64,000 nt of DNA from a bacterium (lineage in GTDB: Bacteria; Bacillota; Clostridia; Oscillospirales; Oscillospiraceae), in assembly GCA_004560375.1 (NCBI GenBank), contig SFVC01000012.1, forward strand, positions 9,794-73,793, in the 5' to 3' direction. Every line of letters begins with the position of its first letter. Positions within the stretch are counted from its first letter, which is position 1. This document shows positions 41,491 through 49,411 of this stretch, piece after piece. A program made the translations under genes and the position numbers. The notes below the pieces were generated by a model, which searched no databases, was not told the origin of the DNA, and saw only the letters and a program-made list of their open reading frames with translations.

Positions 41491-42639
41491 TTGATTACGT
41501 TAGAGGAGATCTACGCGGGGCTGGCGTCGGAGTTCCAGACCCGGACGGGCAAGACCGCCGGGGCCAGCAGCGAGCTGGCGGTGCGGTTCTACGCGGTGGC
41601 GGCCCAGATTTATGCCCTGTACGCCCAGGGGGAGTGGACGCGGCGGCAGTGCTTCCCCCAGACCGCCCAGGGGGAGGATCTGGACAAGCACGCCCAGATC
41701 CGGGGCGTCACCCGCCGGCAGGCGGCCAAGGCCGGGGGCACGGTGCGCTTCTACGTGGACGAGGCCCAGGAGGCGGAGGTGGAGATACCGGTGGGAACGG
41801 TGTGCATGACCGCCGGCGGCGTGCGGTTCGTCACCACCCAGGCGGCGGCGGTGGCGCCGGGGGCGCTGTACGCCCAGGCGCCCGTGGAGGCCGTGGAGGC
41901 CGGGGCGGCGGGCAACGTGGGGGCGGGCGCCGTTGTGTATATGTCCCTGCCGCCGGTGCGGATTGTGGCCTGCGCCAACCCGGAGCCCTTCACCAACGGG
42001 CTGGATCAGGAGGGGGACGACTCCCTGCGGGAGCGGGTGCTGGCCACCTACCGGCGGCTGGCCAACGGGGCCAACAACGCCTTCTACCGCCAGGCGGCCA
42101 TGTCCTTCCCCGAGGTGGTAGCGGTGACGGTGCTGCCCAAGAACCGGGGGGTGGGGACGGTGGATATCGTCCCCGCCGCCCGGGGAGGGGTGCCCAGCCA
42201 GGCGCTGCTGACGGAGTTGCAGAGCTATTTCGACCAGGTGCGGGAGATCGCCGTGGACGTGGAGGTGAACGCCCCCACGGTGGAGACGGTGAACCTGTCG
42301 CTGAAGCTGTGGGCGGAGGAGGGCCGGAACTTTGACGACGTGTCGGAGGCGGTGGAGGACGCCCTTACCGCCTGGTTCAACGGGGAGCGGCTGGGCAAGC
42401 CCCTGCCCCGGGCCCAGCTCACCAGCCTGGTGTTCGCGGTGGACGGGGTGGAAAACTGCCAGATCCTCCAGCCGGGGTCGGATCTGGAGCTGAGCAACGT
42501 GACCCTGCCGGTGCTGGGGACGGTGACCATCGCCAACGGGGCGGCGGCGGAGACGGCCCCGGAGCCGGAGCTCCCCGCGGAGAGCGAAACGGAGCAGGAG
42601 GAGCCCCAGACCGGGCAGGGTGAAGAGGTGAGCGGATGA
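41491..42639 (+). CDS. Baseplate J-like protein (XkdT-like)
   Basis: A 382-aa baseplate wedge component. 'DLDKHAQIRGVTRRQAAKAGGTVRFYVDEAQEAEVEIPVGTVCMTAGGVRFVTT' and 'NGLDQEGDDSLRERVLATYRRLANGANNAFYRQAAMSFPEVVAVTVLPKNRGVGTVDI' are textbook gpJ/XkdT sequence. A Glu/Pro-rich tail closes it. Starts at TTG (41491). Confidence 0.88.
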   Translation: MITLEEIYAGLASEFQTRTGKTAGASSELAVRFYAVAAQIYALYAQGEWTRRQCFPQTAQGEDLDKHAQIRGVTRRQAAKAGGTVRFYVDEAQEAEVEIPVGTVCMTAGGVRFVTTQAAAVAPGALYAQAPVEAVEAGAAGNVGAGAVVYMSLPPVRIVACANPEPFTNGLDQEGDDSLRERVLATYRRLANGANNAFYRQAAMSFPEVVAVTVLPKNRGVGTVDIVPAARGGVPSQALLTELQSYFDQVREIAVDVEVNAPTVETVNLSLKLWAEEGRNFDDVSEAVEDALTAWFNGERLGKPLPRAQLTSLVFAVDGVENCQILQPGSDLELSNVTLPVLGTVTIANGAAAETAPEPELPAESETEQEEPQTGQGEEVSG

Positions 42640-43223
42640 TCTACGAGGACTACCTGGCGGCGCTGCTGCGGCCCCTGGGCGTCTACGACCTGCGGGCGGG
42701 CACGGTGAACCGGGGGGAGCTGGGGGCCTACGGCAAGCGGCTGGATCACATGGAGCAGGAGCTGGAAGACACCGCCCGGGAGATGAACCTGGCCACCGCC
42801 CGGAGCTTCGGGCTGGAGCGGGTGGAGGAGCTGCTGCCCTACCGCCCGGTGTGCAACACCCCGGGCCAGCGGAGGGCGGCGCTGGCGGCGCTGCTGCGGA
42901 TCGGCGGGGACAGCTTCACCCCCGCGGCCATCAATGATACCCTGCGGGGCTGCGGCCTCAACGCCCGGGCGGAAGAAGGGAATCAGCCGGGGTATGTGAA
43001 GGTATACTTTCCCGATGTGGCGGGCATTCCCGAGGGATTCCAGGAGCTGCGAACCATCATTGAGGAGATTCTGCCCAGCCATGTGGACGTGACCTATGTG
43101 TTCTGGTACAACACCTGGGCCATGGCGGCCCAGCGGCACCCCACCTGGGGACACGCCCAGGCTACGGGGCTGAGCTGGTACGGCGTCGCCACCGAGAACG
43201 ACGGGGATCTGGACTGGCCGTGA
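42636..43223 (+). CDS. Baseplate protein (XkdU-like, DUF2313)
   Basis: A 195-aa protein overlapping the gpJ-like gene by 4 nt. 'LDHMEQELEDTAREMNLATARSFGLERVEELLPYRP' and 'RRAALAALLRIGGDSFTPAAINDTLRGCGL' match YmfQ/XkdU tail proteins. In phages the next genes are tail fibres; here the cluster ends 7 nt later at a terminator. Confidence 0.8.
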   Translation: MIYEDYLAALLRPLGVYDLRAGTVNRGELGAYGKRLDHMEQELEDTAREMNLATARSFGLERVEELLPYRPVCNTPGQRRAALAALLRIGGDSFTPAAINDTLRGCGLNARAEEGNQPGYVKVYFPDVAGIPEGFQELRTIIEEILPSHVDVTYVFWYNTWAMAAQRHPTWGHAQATGLSWYGVATENDGDLDWP

Positions 43224-43229
43224 GGGAGA

Positions 43230-43270
43230 GGGGCTGGTGTGCGCGGACGGTGCACATCAGCCCCTTTTTT
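43230..43270 (+). terminator. Terminator closing the phage cluster
   Basis: GGGGCTGGTGTGC pairs with GTGCACATCAGCCCC and is followed by six Ts. Confidence 0.85.
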
Positions 43271-43313
43271 ACGGACAGGCCCAAAAAATTTTTAGGAATC
43301 TTACAAAAAGGGG

Positions 43314-43342
43314 TTGACAAATTAGGGAGTCTATCGTACAAT
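43314..43342 (+). promoter_or_regulatory. Strong promoter of the structured ncRNA
   Basis: TTGACA (43314-43319), N17, TACAAT (43337-43342). Confidence 0.82.
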
Positions 43343-43348
43343 ACAGAC

Positions 43349-43650
43349 AGAAAGGAAAAGGTGAGTCCAATGTACTAACGTAGAACGCACCAACCTCTTT
43401 CTGCGATTGGGGAACGCAAAGTGAGACGAAGTCTCAGCCGTTCCAAACACGCTTACGCAAGCGACGGAAGCCAGATTAAGTCTGAAGCCTACCATTGTTT
43501 GAGGAAACGAGGAGAAGCAGTTTCAGGCGCAGCCCCAACGCAAACCATCCGGCAGGGCCGGAGGAAAGGAATGGTACAAGCCCTTGGACAACAAAACTCA
43601 GAAGTAGGCCCCCAGCCGCGGAATAGGACGGCTGGGGGCCTGGTGTTTTT
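43349..43650 (+). ncRNA. Structured non-coding RNA, ~300 nt (raiA-motif candidate)
   Basis: A free-standing transcription unit with a near-consensus promoter, an intrinsic terminator and no credible protein. Long-range helices can be read: GTCCAA (43365-43370) with TTGGAC, TGTAC with GTACA, and TGCGATTGGGG with CCCCAACGCA, enclosing a multibranched domain. Local hairpins include GAGAC-GAA-GTCTC inside GGAACG/CGTTCC, GCTT-ACGC-AAGC, and CCGGC-AGG-GCCGG. The architecture and several stretches recall the raiA-motif RNA of clostridia, but I cannot verify this from sequence alone. It is not tmRNA, RNase P, SRP or 6S by their landmarks. It lies between the phage cluster and a small gene. Confidence 0.7.
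43606..43650 (+). terminator. Terminator of the ncRNA
   Basis: A 13-bp stem AGGCCCCCAGCCG with its complement is followed by TGGTGTTTTT. Confidence 0.8.
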
Positions 43651-43753
43651 GGAGGGCAGGCATCGATCCGCTGGGCGGTGCTTTTGATCAAGGGGAACAT
43701 GGAATAGAACTGGTGCGGCTCCATAGAACTGGGCGGAGAAAGGGGAGGCTGGG

Positions 43754-44101
43754 ATGTTTCATGAAATCACGATTTATGAGGCGAAGATTGAGAAGCAGGA
43801 GGAAATAGAGGCTTTGATGAAGGAGGTTGCCGCGTTCTATCGCGCGCAGCCCGGAGTGGTGGAGGTAACATACATCAAGCGGACGCACCGGCAAGCGGAT
43901 TTTAATGCGGTCAGGGAGGGAAAGCCGCCCATCCGCCTGACAAAATGGGTGGGGAAGGTTACCTATATGCTGCATTGGATACTGGAGGACGAGGAAGCCC
44001 ATGCCCGGGCTTCGAGGCTTGGATTGGAACGTTTTTATAAACGATGGAACCGCTGCTTGATTACAATGCCCAAAATTTTGTTGGGGGAGGAGATCGGATA
44101 G
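43754..44101 (+). CDS. Hypothetical protein, possible dimeric alpha/beta-barrel fold
   Basis: A 115-aa protein I do not recognise. The pattern 'FHEITIYEAKIEKQEEIEALMKEVAAFYRAQPGVVEVTYIKRTHRQ' looks like the beta-alpha-beta opening of antibiotic-biosynthesis-monooxygenase (ABM) or EthD-like proteins, with a C-terminal basic helix. Cofactor or substrate cannot be inferred. Ribosome site GGGGAGG precedes the ATG. Its GC content is lower than that of the phage cluster. Confidence 0.55.
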   Translation: MFHEITIYEAKIEKQEEIEALMKEVAAFYRAQPGVVEVTYIKRTHRQADFNAVREGKPPIRLTKWVGKVTYMLHWILEDEEAHARASRLGLERFYKRWNRCLITMPKILLGEEIG

Positions 44102-44184
44102 GGGAATTTGGCGGGGCGACAATCCGCCGGAGGGTGCGTTCCCCTTCTTCACGAAAATTTAAAGGGCCGAACAGGCAAAAAGGC

Positions 44185-44213
44185 TTGCAAATTGGGAAAT
44201 AGTTTAGTATCAT
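44185..44213 (+). promoter_or_regulatory. mreB promoter
   Basis: TTGCAA (44185-44190), N17, TATCAT (44208-44213), about 90 nt before the ATG. Confidence 0.65.
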
Positions 44214-44304
44214 AAGATGTGATACCCAGACGGGCACCTAACAACGATTCCAGGCGCTTTCGGGGCAGACATCCAGGCGCAGAACAGATACAGGAGTGAA
44301 AACT

Positions 44305-45327
44305 ATGTTTGCAAGAGATATCGGCATTGACCTGGGCACCGCCAGCGTGCTGGTCTATATCAAGGACAAGGGCATCGTCCTGCGGGAGCCGTCGGTGGTG
44401 GCGTTGGACAAGAACACCGGCAAGCTGCTGAAGGTGGGCACCGAGGCCCAGCAGATGCTGGGCAAGACCCCGGGCAACATCGTGGCCATCCGCCCCCTGC
44501 GGGAGGGCGTGATCTCCGACTACGACATGACCGAGCGGATGCTCCGGGAGTTTATCCGCAAGGTGTCCCCCGTCCACCTGTTCAAGCCCCGGGTGGTGAT
44601 CTGCGTGCCCTCCGGCATCACCGAGGTGGAGGAGCGCGCCGTCATCGACGCGGGCATCCAGGCCGGCGCCCGGCGGGTGTACCTCATTGAGGAACCCCTG
44701 GCCGCCGCCATCGGCGCAGGGGTGGACATCACCCAGCCCGACGGCCACATGGTGGTGGACATCGGCGGCGGTACCGCCGACATCGCGGTGATCTCCCTGT
44801 CCGGGATTGTGGAGTCCGCCTCCATCAAGGTGGCGGGCGACGCCTTCAGCGAGGCGGTGGTGAAGTATATCCGCAAGCGGCACAACGTGCTCATCGGCGA
44901 CCGCACGGCGGAGGAGCTGAAGATGACCATCGGCTGCGTGTTCCCCCGGCCGGAGGAGATCTCCATGGAGGTCAAGGGCCGCTGTCTCATGACCGGCCTG
45001 CCCCGGGTGTTCTCCGTCACCTCCAGCGAGATGATCGAGGCCTTCGAGGAGCCCTGCTCCCGGATTTTGGAGGCCGTCCACGGGGTGCTGGAGCGCACCC
45101 CCCCCGAGTTGGTGGCCGATATCTCCAGCAACGGCATCATCATGACCGGCGGCGGCTCGCTGGTGTGGGGCTTCGACAAGCTCATCGAGTCCCACACGGG
45201 CATCGAGACCTTTGTGGCGGACGACGCCATCTCCTGCGTGGCCAACGGCACCGGGCGCAGCCTGGAGTGGGTGAACGAGATGCAGGACGGAACCATGAAC
45301 ATCTCCCGCAGCAGGCAGATGCTTTAA
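44305..45327 (+). CDS. mreB: Rod-shape-determining protein MreB/Mbl
   Basis: A 340-aa bacterial actin organising elongation-phase cell-wall synthesis. Phosphate-1 'DIGIDLGTASVLVY', 'RPLREGVISDYDMTERML', phosphate-2 'VVDIGGGTADIAVISL' and adenosine 'IIMTGGGSLVWGFDKLI' are all present. There is no mreCD operon after it, so it may be an Mbl-type paralogue. ATG at 44305 has AGGAG 8 nt upstream; a GTG at 44296 overlaps this site. Confidence 0.93.
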   Translation: MFARDIGIDLGTASVLVYIKDKGIVLREPSVVALDKNTGKLLKVGTEAQQMLGKTPGNIVAIRPLREGVISDYDMTERMLREFIRKVSPVHLFKPRVVICVPSGITEVEERAVIDAGIQAGARRVYLIEEPLAAAIGAGVDITQPDGHMVVDIGGGTADIAVISLSGIVESASIKVAGDAFSEAVVKYIRKRHNVLIGDRTAEELKMTIGCVFPRPEEISMEVKGRCLMTGLPRVFSVTSSEMIEAFEEPCSRILEAVHGVLERTPPELVADISSNGIIMTGGGSLVWGFDKLIESHTGIETFVADDAISCVANGTGRSLEWVNEMQDGTMNISRSRQML

Positions 45328-45341
45328 GAATCCAAACAACG

Positions 45342-45372
45342 GGAGGGGGCTTCTTCCGAAGCCCCCTCCTTT
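45342..45372 (+). terminator. mreB terminator
   Basis: A perfect 12-bp stem GGAGGGGGCTTC/GAAGCCCCCTCC with a TTCC loop and short T-run. Confidence 0.8.
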
Positions 45373-45397
45373 CGCGCCTTTTCGCGTGGCCGGGGCC

Positions 45398-45427
45398 TTG
45401 ACTGCTCCGGCCCTTTTGCGGTATACT
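45398..45427 (+). promoter_or_regulatory. Promoter of the topoisomerase B-subunit gene
   Basis: TTGACT (45398-45403), N18, TATACT (45422-45427). Confidence 0.6.
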
Positions 45428-45520
45428 ATAAAATTAGGGATTGGATGCGCCCCCTGCAAATTTTTACCATTTGGCTTCCCCGGGGGCGCGGACACACTAT
45501 GGGTTTAGGCAGGTGCAGAC

Positions 45521-47509
45521 ATGGCGAAGTCCACATCGAAACAGCAGTACGGTAACGACTCCATCTCCGCCCTCAAGGGGGCCGACCGGGTGCGGAAGCG
45601 CCCCGGCGTCATCTTCGGCTCCGACGGGCTGGAGGGCTGTGAGCACGCCGTCTTTGAAATTTTGTCCAACGCCATCGACGAGGCCCGGGAGGGCCACGGC
45701 GATCTCATCACCGTCACCCGGTACGAGGACAAGTCCATCGAGGTGGAGGACTTCGGCCGGGGCTGCCCGGTGGACTGGAACGAGGCGGAGGGCTGCTACA
45801 ACTGGGAGCTGGTGTTCTGCGAGCTGTACGCCGGCGGCAAGTACCAGGAGGGGGGCGGGGACAACTACGAGTACTCCCTGGGCCTCAACGGCCTGGGGGC
45901 CTGCGCCACCCAGTACACCAGCGAGTACTTCGACGCGGTGATCTACCGGGACGGCTTCAAGTACACCCTCCACTTCGAGAAGGGCGAGATCGCGGGCGAG
46001 ATGAAGAAGGAACCCGCCGACCGGAAAAAGACCGGCTCCCGCTTCCACTGGAAGCCCGACCTGGAGGTGTTCACCGATATCGATATCCCGGTGGACTACT
46101 ACCTGGACATGATCAAGCGCCAGGCGGTGGTGAACGCCGGGGTCACCTTCCGCTTCCGGAACCAGGAGGGCGGGAAGTTCGACACCACCGACTTCCGCTA
46201 TGAGAACGGGATCAGCGACTATGTCCAGGAGCTGGCGGGGGAGGACTCCCTCACCACCCCGGTGTTCTGGCAGGGGGAGCGGAAGGGCCGGGATCGGGAG
46301 GACAAGCCGGAGTACAAGGTGAAGCTGTCCGTGTCCTTCTGCTTCTCCAACCGGGTGCAGGTCATCGAGCACTACCACAACTCCTCCTGGCTGGAGCATG
46401 GCGGCGCGCCGGAGAAGGCCATGCGCTCCGCCTTCGTGTCCGCCATCGACGGCTGGCTGAAGCAGAACAACAAGTACCAGAAGGGGGAGGCCAAGCTCAC
46501 CTTCAACGACATCCAGGACGCCCTGGTGCTGGTGAGCAGCAACTTCTCCACCCAGACCAGCTACGAGAACCAGACCAAGAAGTCCATCACCAACAAGTTC
46601 GTCCAGGAGGCCATGACCGACTTCCTCCGCGCCCAGCTGGAGGTGTACTTCATCGAGAACCCCCTGGACGCGGAGAAGATCGCCGGCCAGGTGCTGGTGA
46701 ACAAGCGATCCCGGGAGACGGCGGAAAAGACCCGCCTGGGCATCAAGAAGAAGCTGTCCGGCTCGGTGGACATATCCAACCGCGTGGCCAAGTTCGTGGA
46801 CTGCAGAACCCGCGACGTGGAGCGCCGGGAGCTGTACATCGTGGAGGGCGACTCCGCTCTGGGCAGCGTGAAGCTGGCCCGGGACAGCGAGTTCCAGGCC
46901 ATCATGCCCATCCGGGGCAAGATCCTGAACTGCCTCAAGGCGGACTATGCCCGCATATTCAAAAGCGAGATCATCACCGACCTGCTGAAGGTGATGGGCT
47001 GCGGCGTGGAGGTGAAGGATAAGCACGTCAAGGATCTCAACGCCTTTGATCTGGATAACCTGCGGTGGAACAAGATCGTGATCTGCACCGATGGCGATGA
47101 GGACGGCTTCCAGATCCGCACCCTGCTGCTGGCTATGCTGTACCGGCTCACCCCCACCCTGATCCAGGAGGGCTACGTGTATATCGCCGAGTCCCCCCTG
47201 TACGAGATCACCTGCAAGGAGAAGACCTGGTTCGCCTACTCCGACCGGGAGCGCAACGAGATCGCCGCCTCCCTGGAGGGGAAGAAGTTCGACGTGCAGC
47301 GCTCCAAGGGCCTGGGCGAGAACGAGCCGGACATGATGTGGCTGACCACCATGAGCCCGGACACCCGGCGGCTGATCAAGGTGATGCCCGAGGACGTGGA
47401 GCGCACCGCCCAGGTGTTTGAGATGTTCCTGGGCAACGACCTCCAGGGCCGGAAGGATCACATCGCGGACGCGGGCTATAAGTACCTGGAGCTGGCGGAT
47501 ATCTCCTGA
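45521..47509 (+). CDS. Type IIA DNA topoisomerase subunit B (ParE/GyrB-like, divergent)
   Basis: A 662-aa ATPase subunit. GHKL motifs: 'EILSNAIDEAREG' (in place of ENSVDEA), 'DFGRGCPVD' and 'LGLNGLGACATQY'. The TOPRIM domain has EGDSALGS, 'CTDGDEDG' (in place of TDADVDG) and 'QRSKGLGE'. The departures from GyrB/ParE consensus are those of a distinct clostridial second type IIA enzyme, usually annotated as topoisomerase IV or DNA topoisomerase (ATP-hydrolysing). Its A subunit is encoded 5 kb downstream (52529). It probably decatenates chromosomes or relaxes supercoils. Confidence 0.88.
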   Translation: MAKSTSKQQYGNDSISALKGADRVRKRPGVIFGSDGLEGCEHAVFEILSNAIDEAREGHGDLITVTRYEDKSIEVEDFGRGCPVDWNEAEGCYNWELVFCELYAGGKYQEGGGDNYEYSLGLNGLGACATQYTSEYFDAVIYRDGFKYTLHFEKGEIAGEMKKEPADRKKTGSRFHWKPDLEVFTDIDIPVDYYLDMIKRQAVVNAGVTFRFRNQEGGKFDTTDFRYENGISDYVQELAGEDSLTTPVFWQGERKGRDREDKPEYKVKLSVSFCFSNRVQVIEHYHNSSWLEHGGAPEKAMRSAFVSAIDGWLKQNNKYQKGEAKLTFNDIQDALVLVSSNFSTQTSYENQTKKSITNKFVQEAMTDFLRAQLEVYFIENPLDAEKIAGQVLVNKRSRETAEKTRLGIKKKLSGSVDISNRVAKFVDCRTRDVERRELYIVEGDSALGSVKLARDSEFQAIMPIRGKILNCLKADYARIFKSEIITDLLKVMGCGVEVKDKHVKDLNAFDLDNLRWNKIVICTDGDEDGFQIRTLLLAMLYRLTPTLIQEGYVYIAESPLYEITCKEKTWFAYSDRERNEIAASLEGKKFDVQRSKGLGENEPDMMWLTTMSPDTRRLIKVMPEDVERTAQVFEMFLGNDLQGRKDHIADAGYKYLELADIS

Positions 47510-47580
47510 TCTGTTTTTCAACGCCGCGGGGCGCGGCGCTTAATGGTAAGACACACAAGGCACGAAAAGGAGGAACCAAG

Positions 47581-49317
47581 ATGAAAAAACTGACCGCAGT
47601 TCTGCTGTCCCTGGTACTGGCGCTGTCGCTGGCGGCAACCGCCTTTGCGGCTCCCGCCCCGGACGCCGCCCCGGAGGACATCATCCCCATCAGCGGTATC
47701 CTGGACGATGCCCTGTGGGCGGGGGAGCGGGCGTACTTGGACGCCCACCCCGGTCTGGAGGAGCGGCTCCGGGGCAGCGCCTACGATTACTTTGCCCAGG
47801 AGTACCCCTACTATGACTCCCCCGAGGAGTACATGGAGTACTGGGAGATGACCGAGGAGGAGTTCCTGGACGAGATGGTGCTGGAGCAGACGTGGGATCT
47901 GATCAAGGCGGAAGGGCAGCAGAACCAGATGGACGCCCTGAAGGAGGCCTTGGGCGGCGTGCCCGGCCAGATCGGCGTGATGCTCAACGGCGAATACGTC
48001 CAGTTCCCCGACGCCGCCCCCGAGGTGACGGGGGGCCGCACCATGGTGCCCGTCCGCCCCATCGTGGAGGCCCTGGGCGGCCAGGCCGGGATGGAGGACG
48101 GCAAGGTGATCTGTGAGGCGGACGGGGTTCGCCTGACCTTCACCCCGGGCGTCAGCGAGGTACTCACCGAGTACACCGGCGGCGAGCTGCCCGGCGACGG
48201 GCAGATGTTCCCCATGGACTGCGCGCCTTACATCAAAGGGGGCCGCACCTATGTGCCCGTGCGCTTCCTGGGCGAGATCCTGGGCTATGAGGTGGGCTGG
48301 GACGGGGCGTACCAGACCGCCCAGCTGGTGAACCGGGAGGCCGTGGCCGCCAAGTATGACGAAAAGTTCACCATCATGAACCGGGCGCAGGCCAACCAGA
48401 CCTTTACCCTGGAGGAGGGGAAGAACTACCGCGCCGACCTCAGCGGCGGCGTGACGGTCACCGCCTTTGACACCCTCCACGGCGACAAGACCTACAAGGC
48501 GGATCTCACCGGCAAGGCGCTGATCAACACCCAGGCCGCCAACGGCGCCTACTCCGTCAAGCTGTCCGACAGCACCGTGGAGGGGCTGCTGGAGCTGATT
48601 GAGGCGGGGAACTACACGGCCCTCACCGAGGAGGAGAAGGCCGCCCTGCGAAGCACCATCCACGGCCTGGAGGAGCTGGAGTTTATCGTGAACCGGAACG
48701 GGCTGATGTGGGTTCGCGCCCCCCTGCTGGACGAGCTGATGGAGGAGGACAACGTGTGGTACGGCCTGGATCTGGGCGCGGAGCTGGCCCAGGCCATGTT
48801 CGGAGAGACGGAGGCGGCCACCATGGGCACTGTCCTGGCCGCCCTGATCGACGTGGATTCCGTGGAGAGCTTCCCCACCGCGGTGTCCCCGATGGCCCAG
48901 CTGCTGTATGAGCTGTACGGCGACGACCAGTTCACCACCGCGGGCGGCGTGTCCACCCGCACCATCGGCCTGGAGGAGTTGGCGGCCCTGTACGAGGGCA
49001 TGGGGATCTACACGGGGGACGTGAGCGACGATTTTACGGAATTTGAACTCACCGTGAAGGTGGATCAGAGCGGCAGGGTTACCATGGCCCTGTGCATGGA
49101 GACCCCGCGGCAGTACGACGCCCCCGCCATGCGGATCACCATGGATACCACCCAGAGCGGCCGGAATGTCCGGCTGACCATGGACTGCCATGTGTCCAAC
49201 GTGGCCAAGGTGAACCTGACCCTGAATCAGACCTGGAACACCACCACCGAGGTTCCCGAGGATCAGCCCCCCGAGGGCTCCACCGTAGTGGACGCCGGGA
49301 CGACGCTGAATCCCTGA
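47581..49317 (+). CDS. Secreted protein with copper-amine-oxidase-N (stalk) domain, paralogue 1
   Basis: A 578-aa exported protein: signal peptide MKKLTAVLLSLVLALSLAATAFA. A ~50-residue acidic insertion rich in Tyr/Glu (about residues 55-100) follows, then two copies of the stalk-domain pattern: 'INV..NGEYVQFPDAAPEVTGGRTMVPVRPIVEALGG' and 'MDCAPYIKGGRTYVPVRFLGEILGYEVGWDGAYQTA' (PF07833 type). A long beta-rich C-terminal region ends 'EDQPPEGSTVVDAGTTLNP'. It is a tandem paralogue of the next gene. Such domains occur in clostridial cell-surface proteins; ligand unknown. Confidence 0.8.
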   Translation: MKKLTAVLLSLVLALSLAATAFAAPAPDAAPEDIIPISGILDDALWAGERAYLDAHPGLEERLRGSAYDYFAQEYPYYDSPEEYMEYWEMTEEEFLDEMVLEQTWDLIKAEGQQNQMDALKEALGGVPGQIGVMLNGEYVQFPDAAPEVTGGRTMVPVRPIVEALGGQAGMEDGKVICEADGVRLTFTPGVSEVLTEYTGGELPGDGQMFPMDCAPYIKGGRTYVPVRFLGEILGYEVGWDGAYQTAQLVNREAVAAKYDEKFTIMNRAQANQTFTLEEGKNYRADLSGGVTVTAFDTLHGDKTYKADLTGKALINTQAANGAYSVKLSDSTVEGLLELIEAGNYTALTEEEKAALRSTIHGLEELEFIVNRNGLMWVRAPLLDELMEEDNVWYGLDLGAELAQAMFGETEAATMGTVLAALIDVDSVESFPTAVSPMAQLLYELYGDDQFTTAGGVSTRTIGLEELAALYEGMGIYTGDVSDDFTEFELTVKVDQSGRVTMALCMETPRQYDAPAMRITMDTTQSGRNVRLTMDCHVSNVAKVNLTLNQTWNTTTEVPEDQPPEGSTVVDAGTTLNP

Positions 49318-49411
49318 GCGATCAAACGCAAGGTCTGTGCCGGCGCAGTTTTCCCACGCCGCGGGGCGGCGTAACGATAGAAACCCACAAGGCATAAAAG
49401 GAGGAACCAAG

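Larger units (their letters stand above)
30184..43223 (+). mobile_element. Compact contractile-phage (PBSX-like) structural cluster, probably domesticated
   Basis: Twenty tightly packed same-strand genes encode DNA packaging, head, connector, contractile tail and baseplate functions in the order of PBSX xtm/xkd genes, except that the portal follows the capsid gene. No integrase, repressor, replication, recognisable full-length tape-measure, tail-fibre, holin or lysin gene occurs. Flanks are rlmH and (after a non-coding RNA) mreB. No attachment-site repeats were seen. Most genes overlap by 1-4 nt. An intrinsic terminator closes the cluster at 43230-43270. Confidence 0.85.

Noticed and set aside
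30184..43223. Interpreting the cluster as an active prophage
   Set aside because: No integrase, repressor, replication, tail-fibre or lysis gene and no flanking direct repeats were seen.
30184..43223. Interpreting the cluster as a capsid-less tailocin or type VI-like system
   Set aside because: Terminase, portal, capsid and cement genes with intact motifs are present.
43349..43650. tmRNA, RNase P, SRP or 6S RNA identity for the structured RNA
   Set aside because: Their landmark sequences (tag-peptide frame and tRNA-like ends, the P4 core, the SRP Alu/GGAA domain, the 6S bubble) were not found.
43421..43687. 88-aa open frame inside the structured RNA
   Set aside because: It overlaps the helices and the terminator, has no ribosome site and shows no protein-like pattern.
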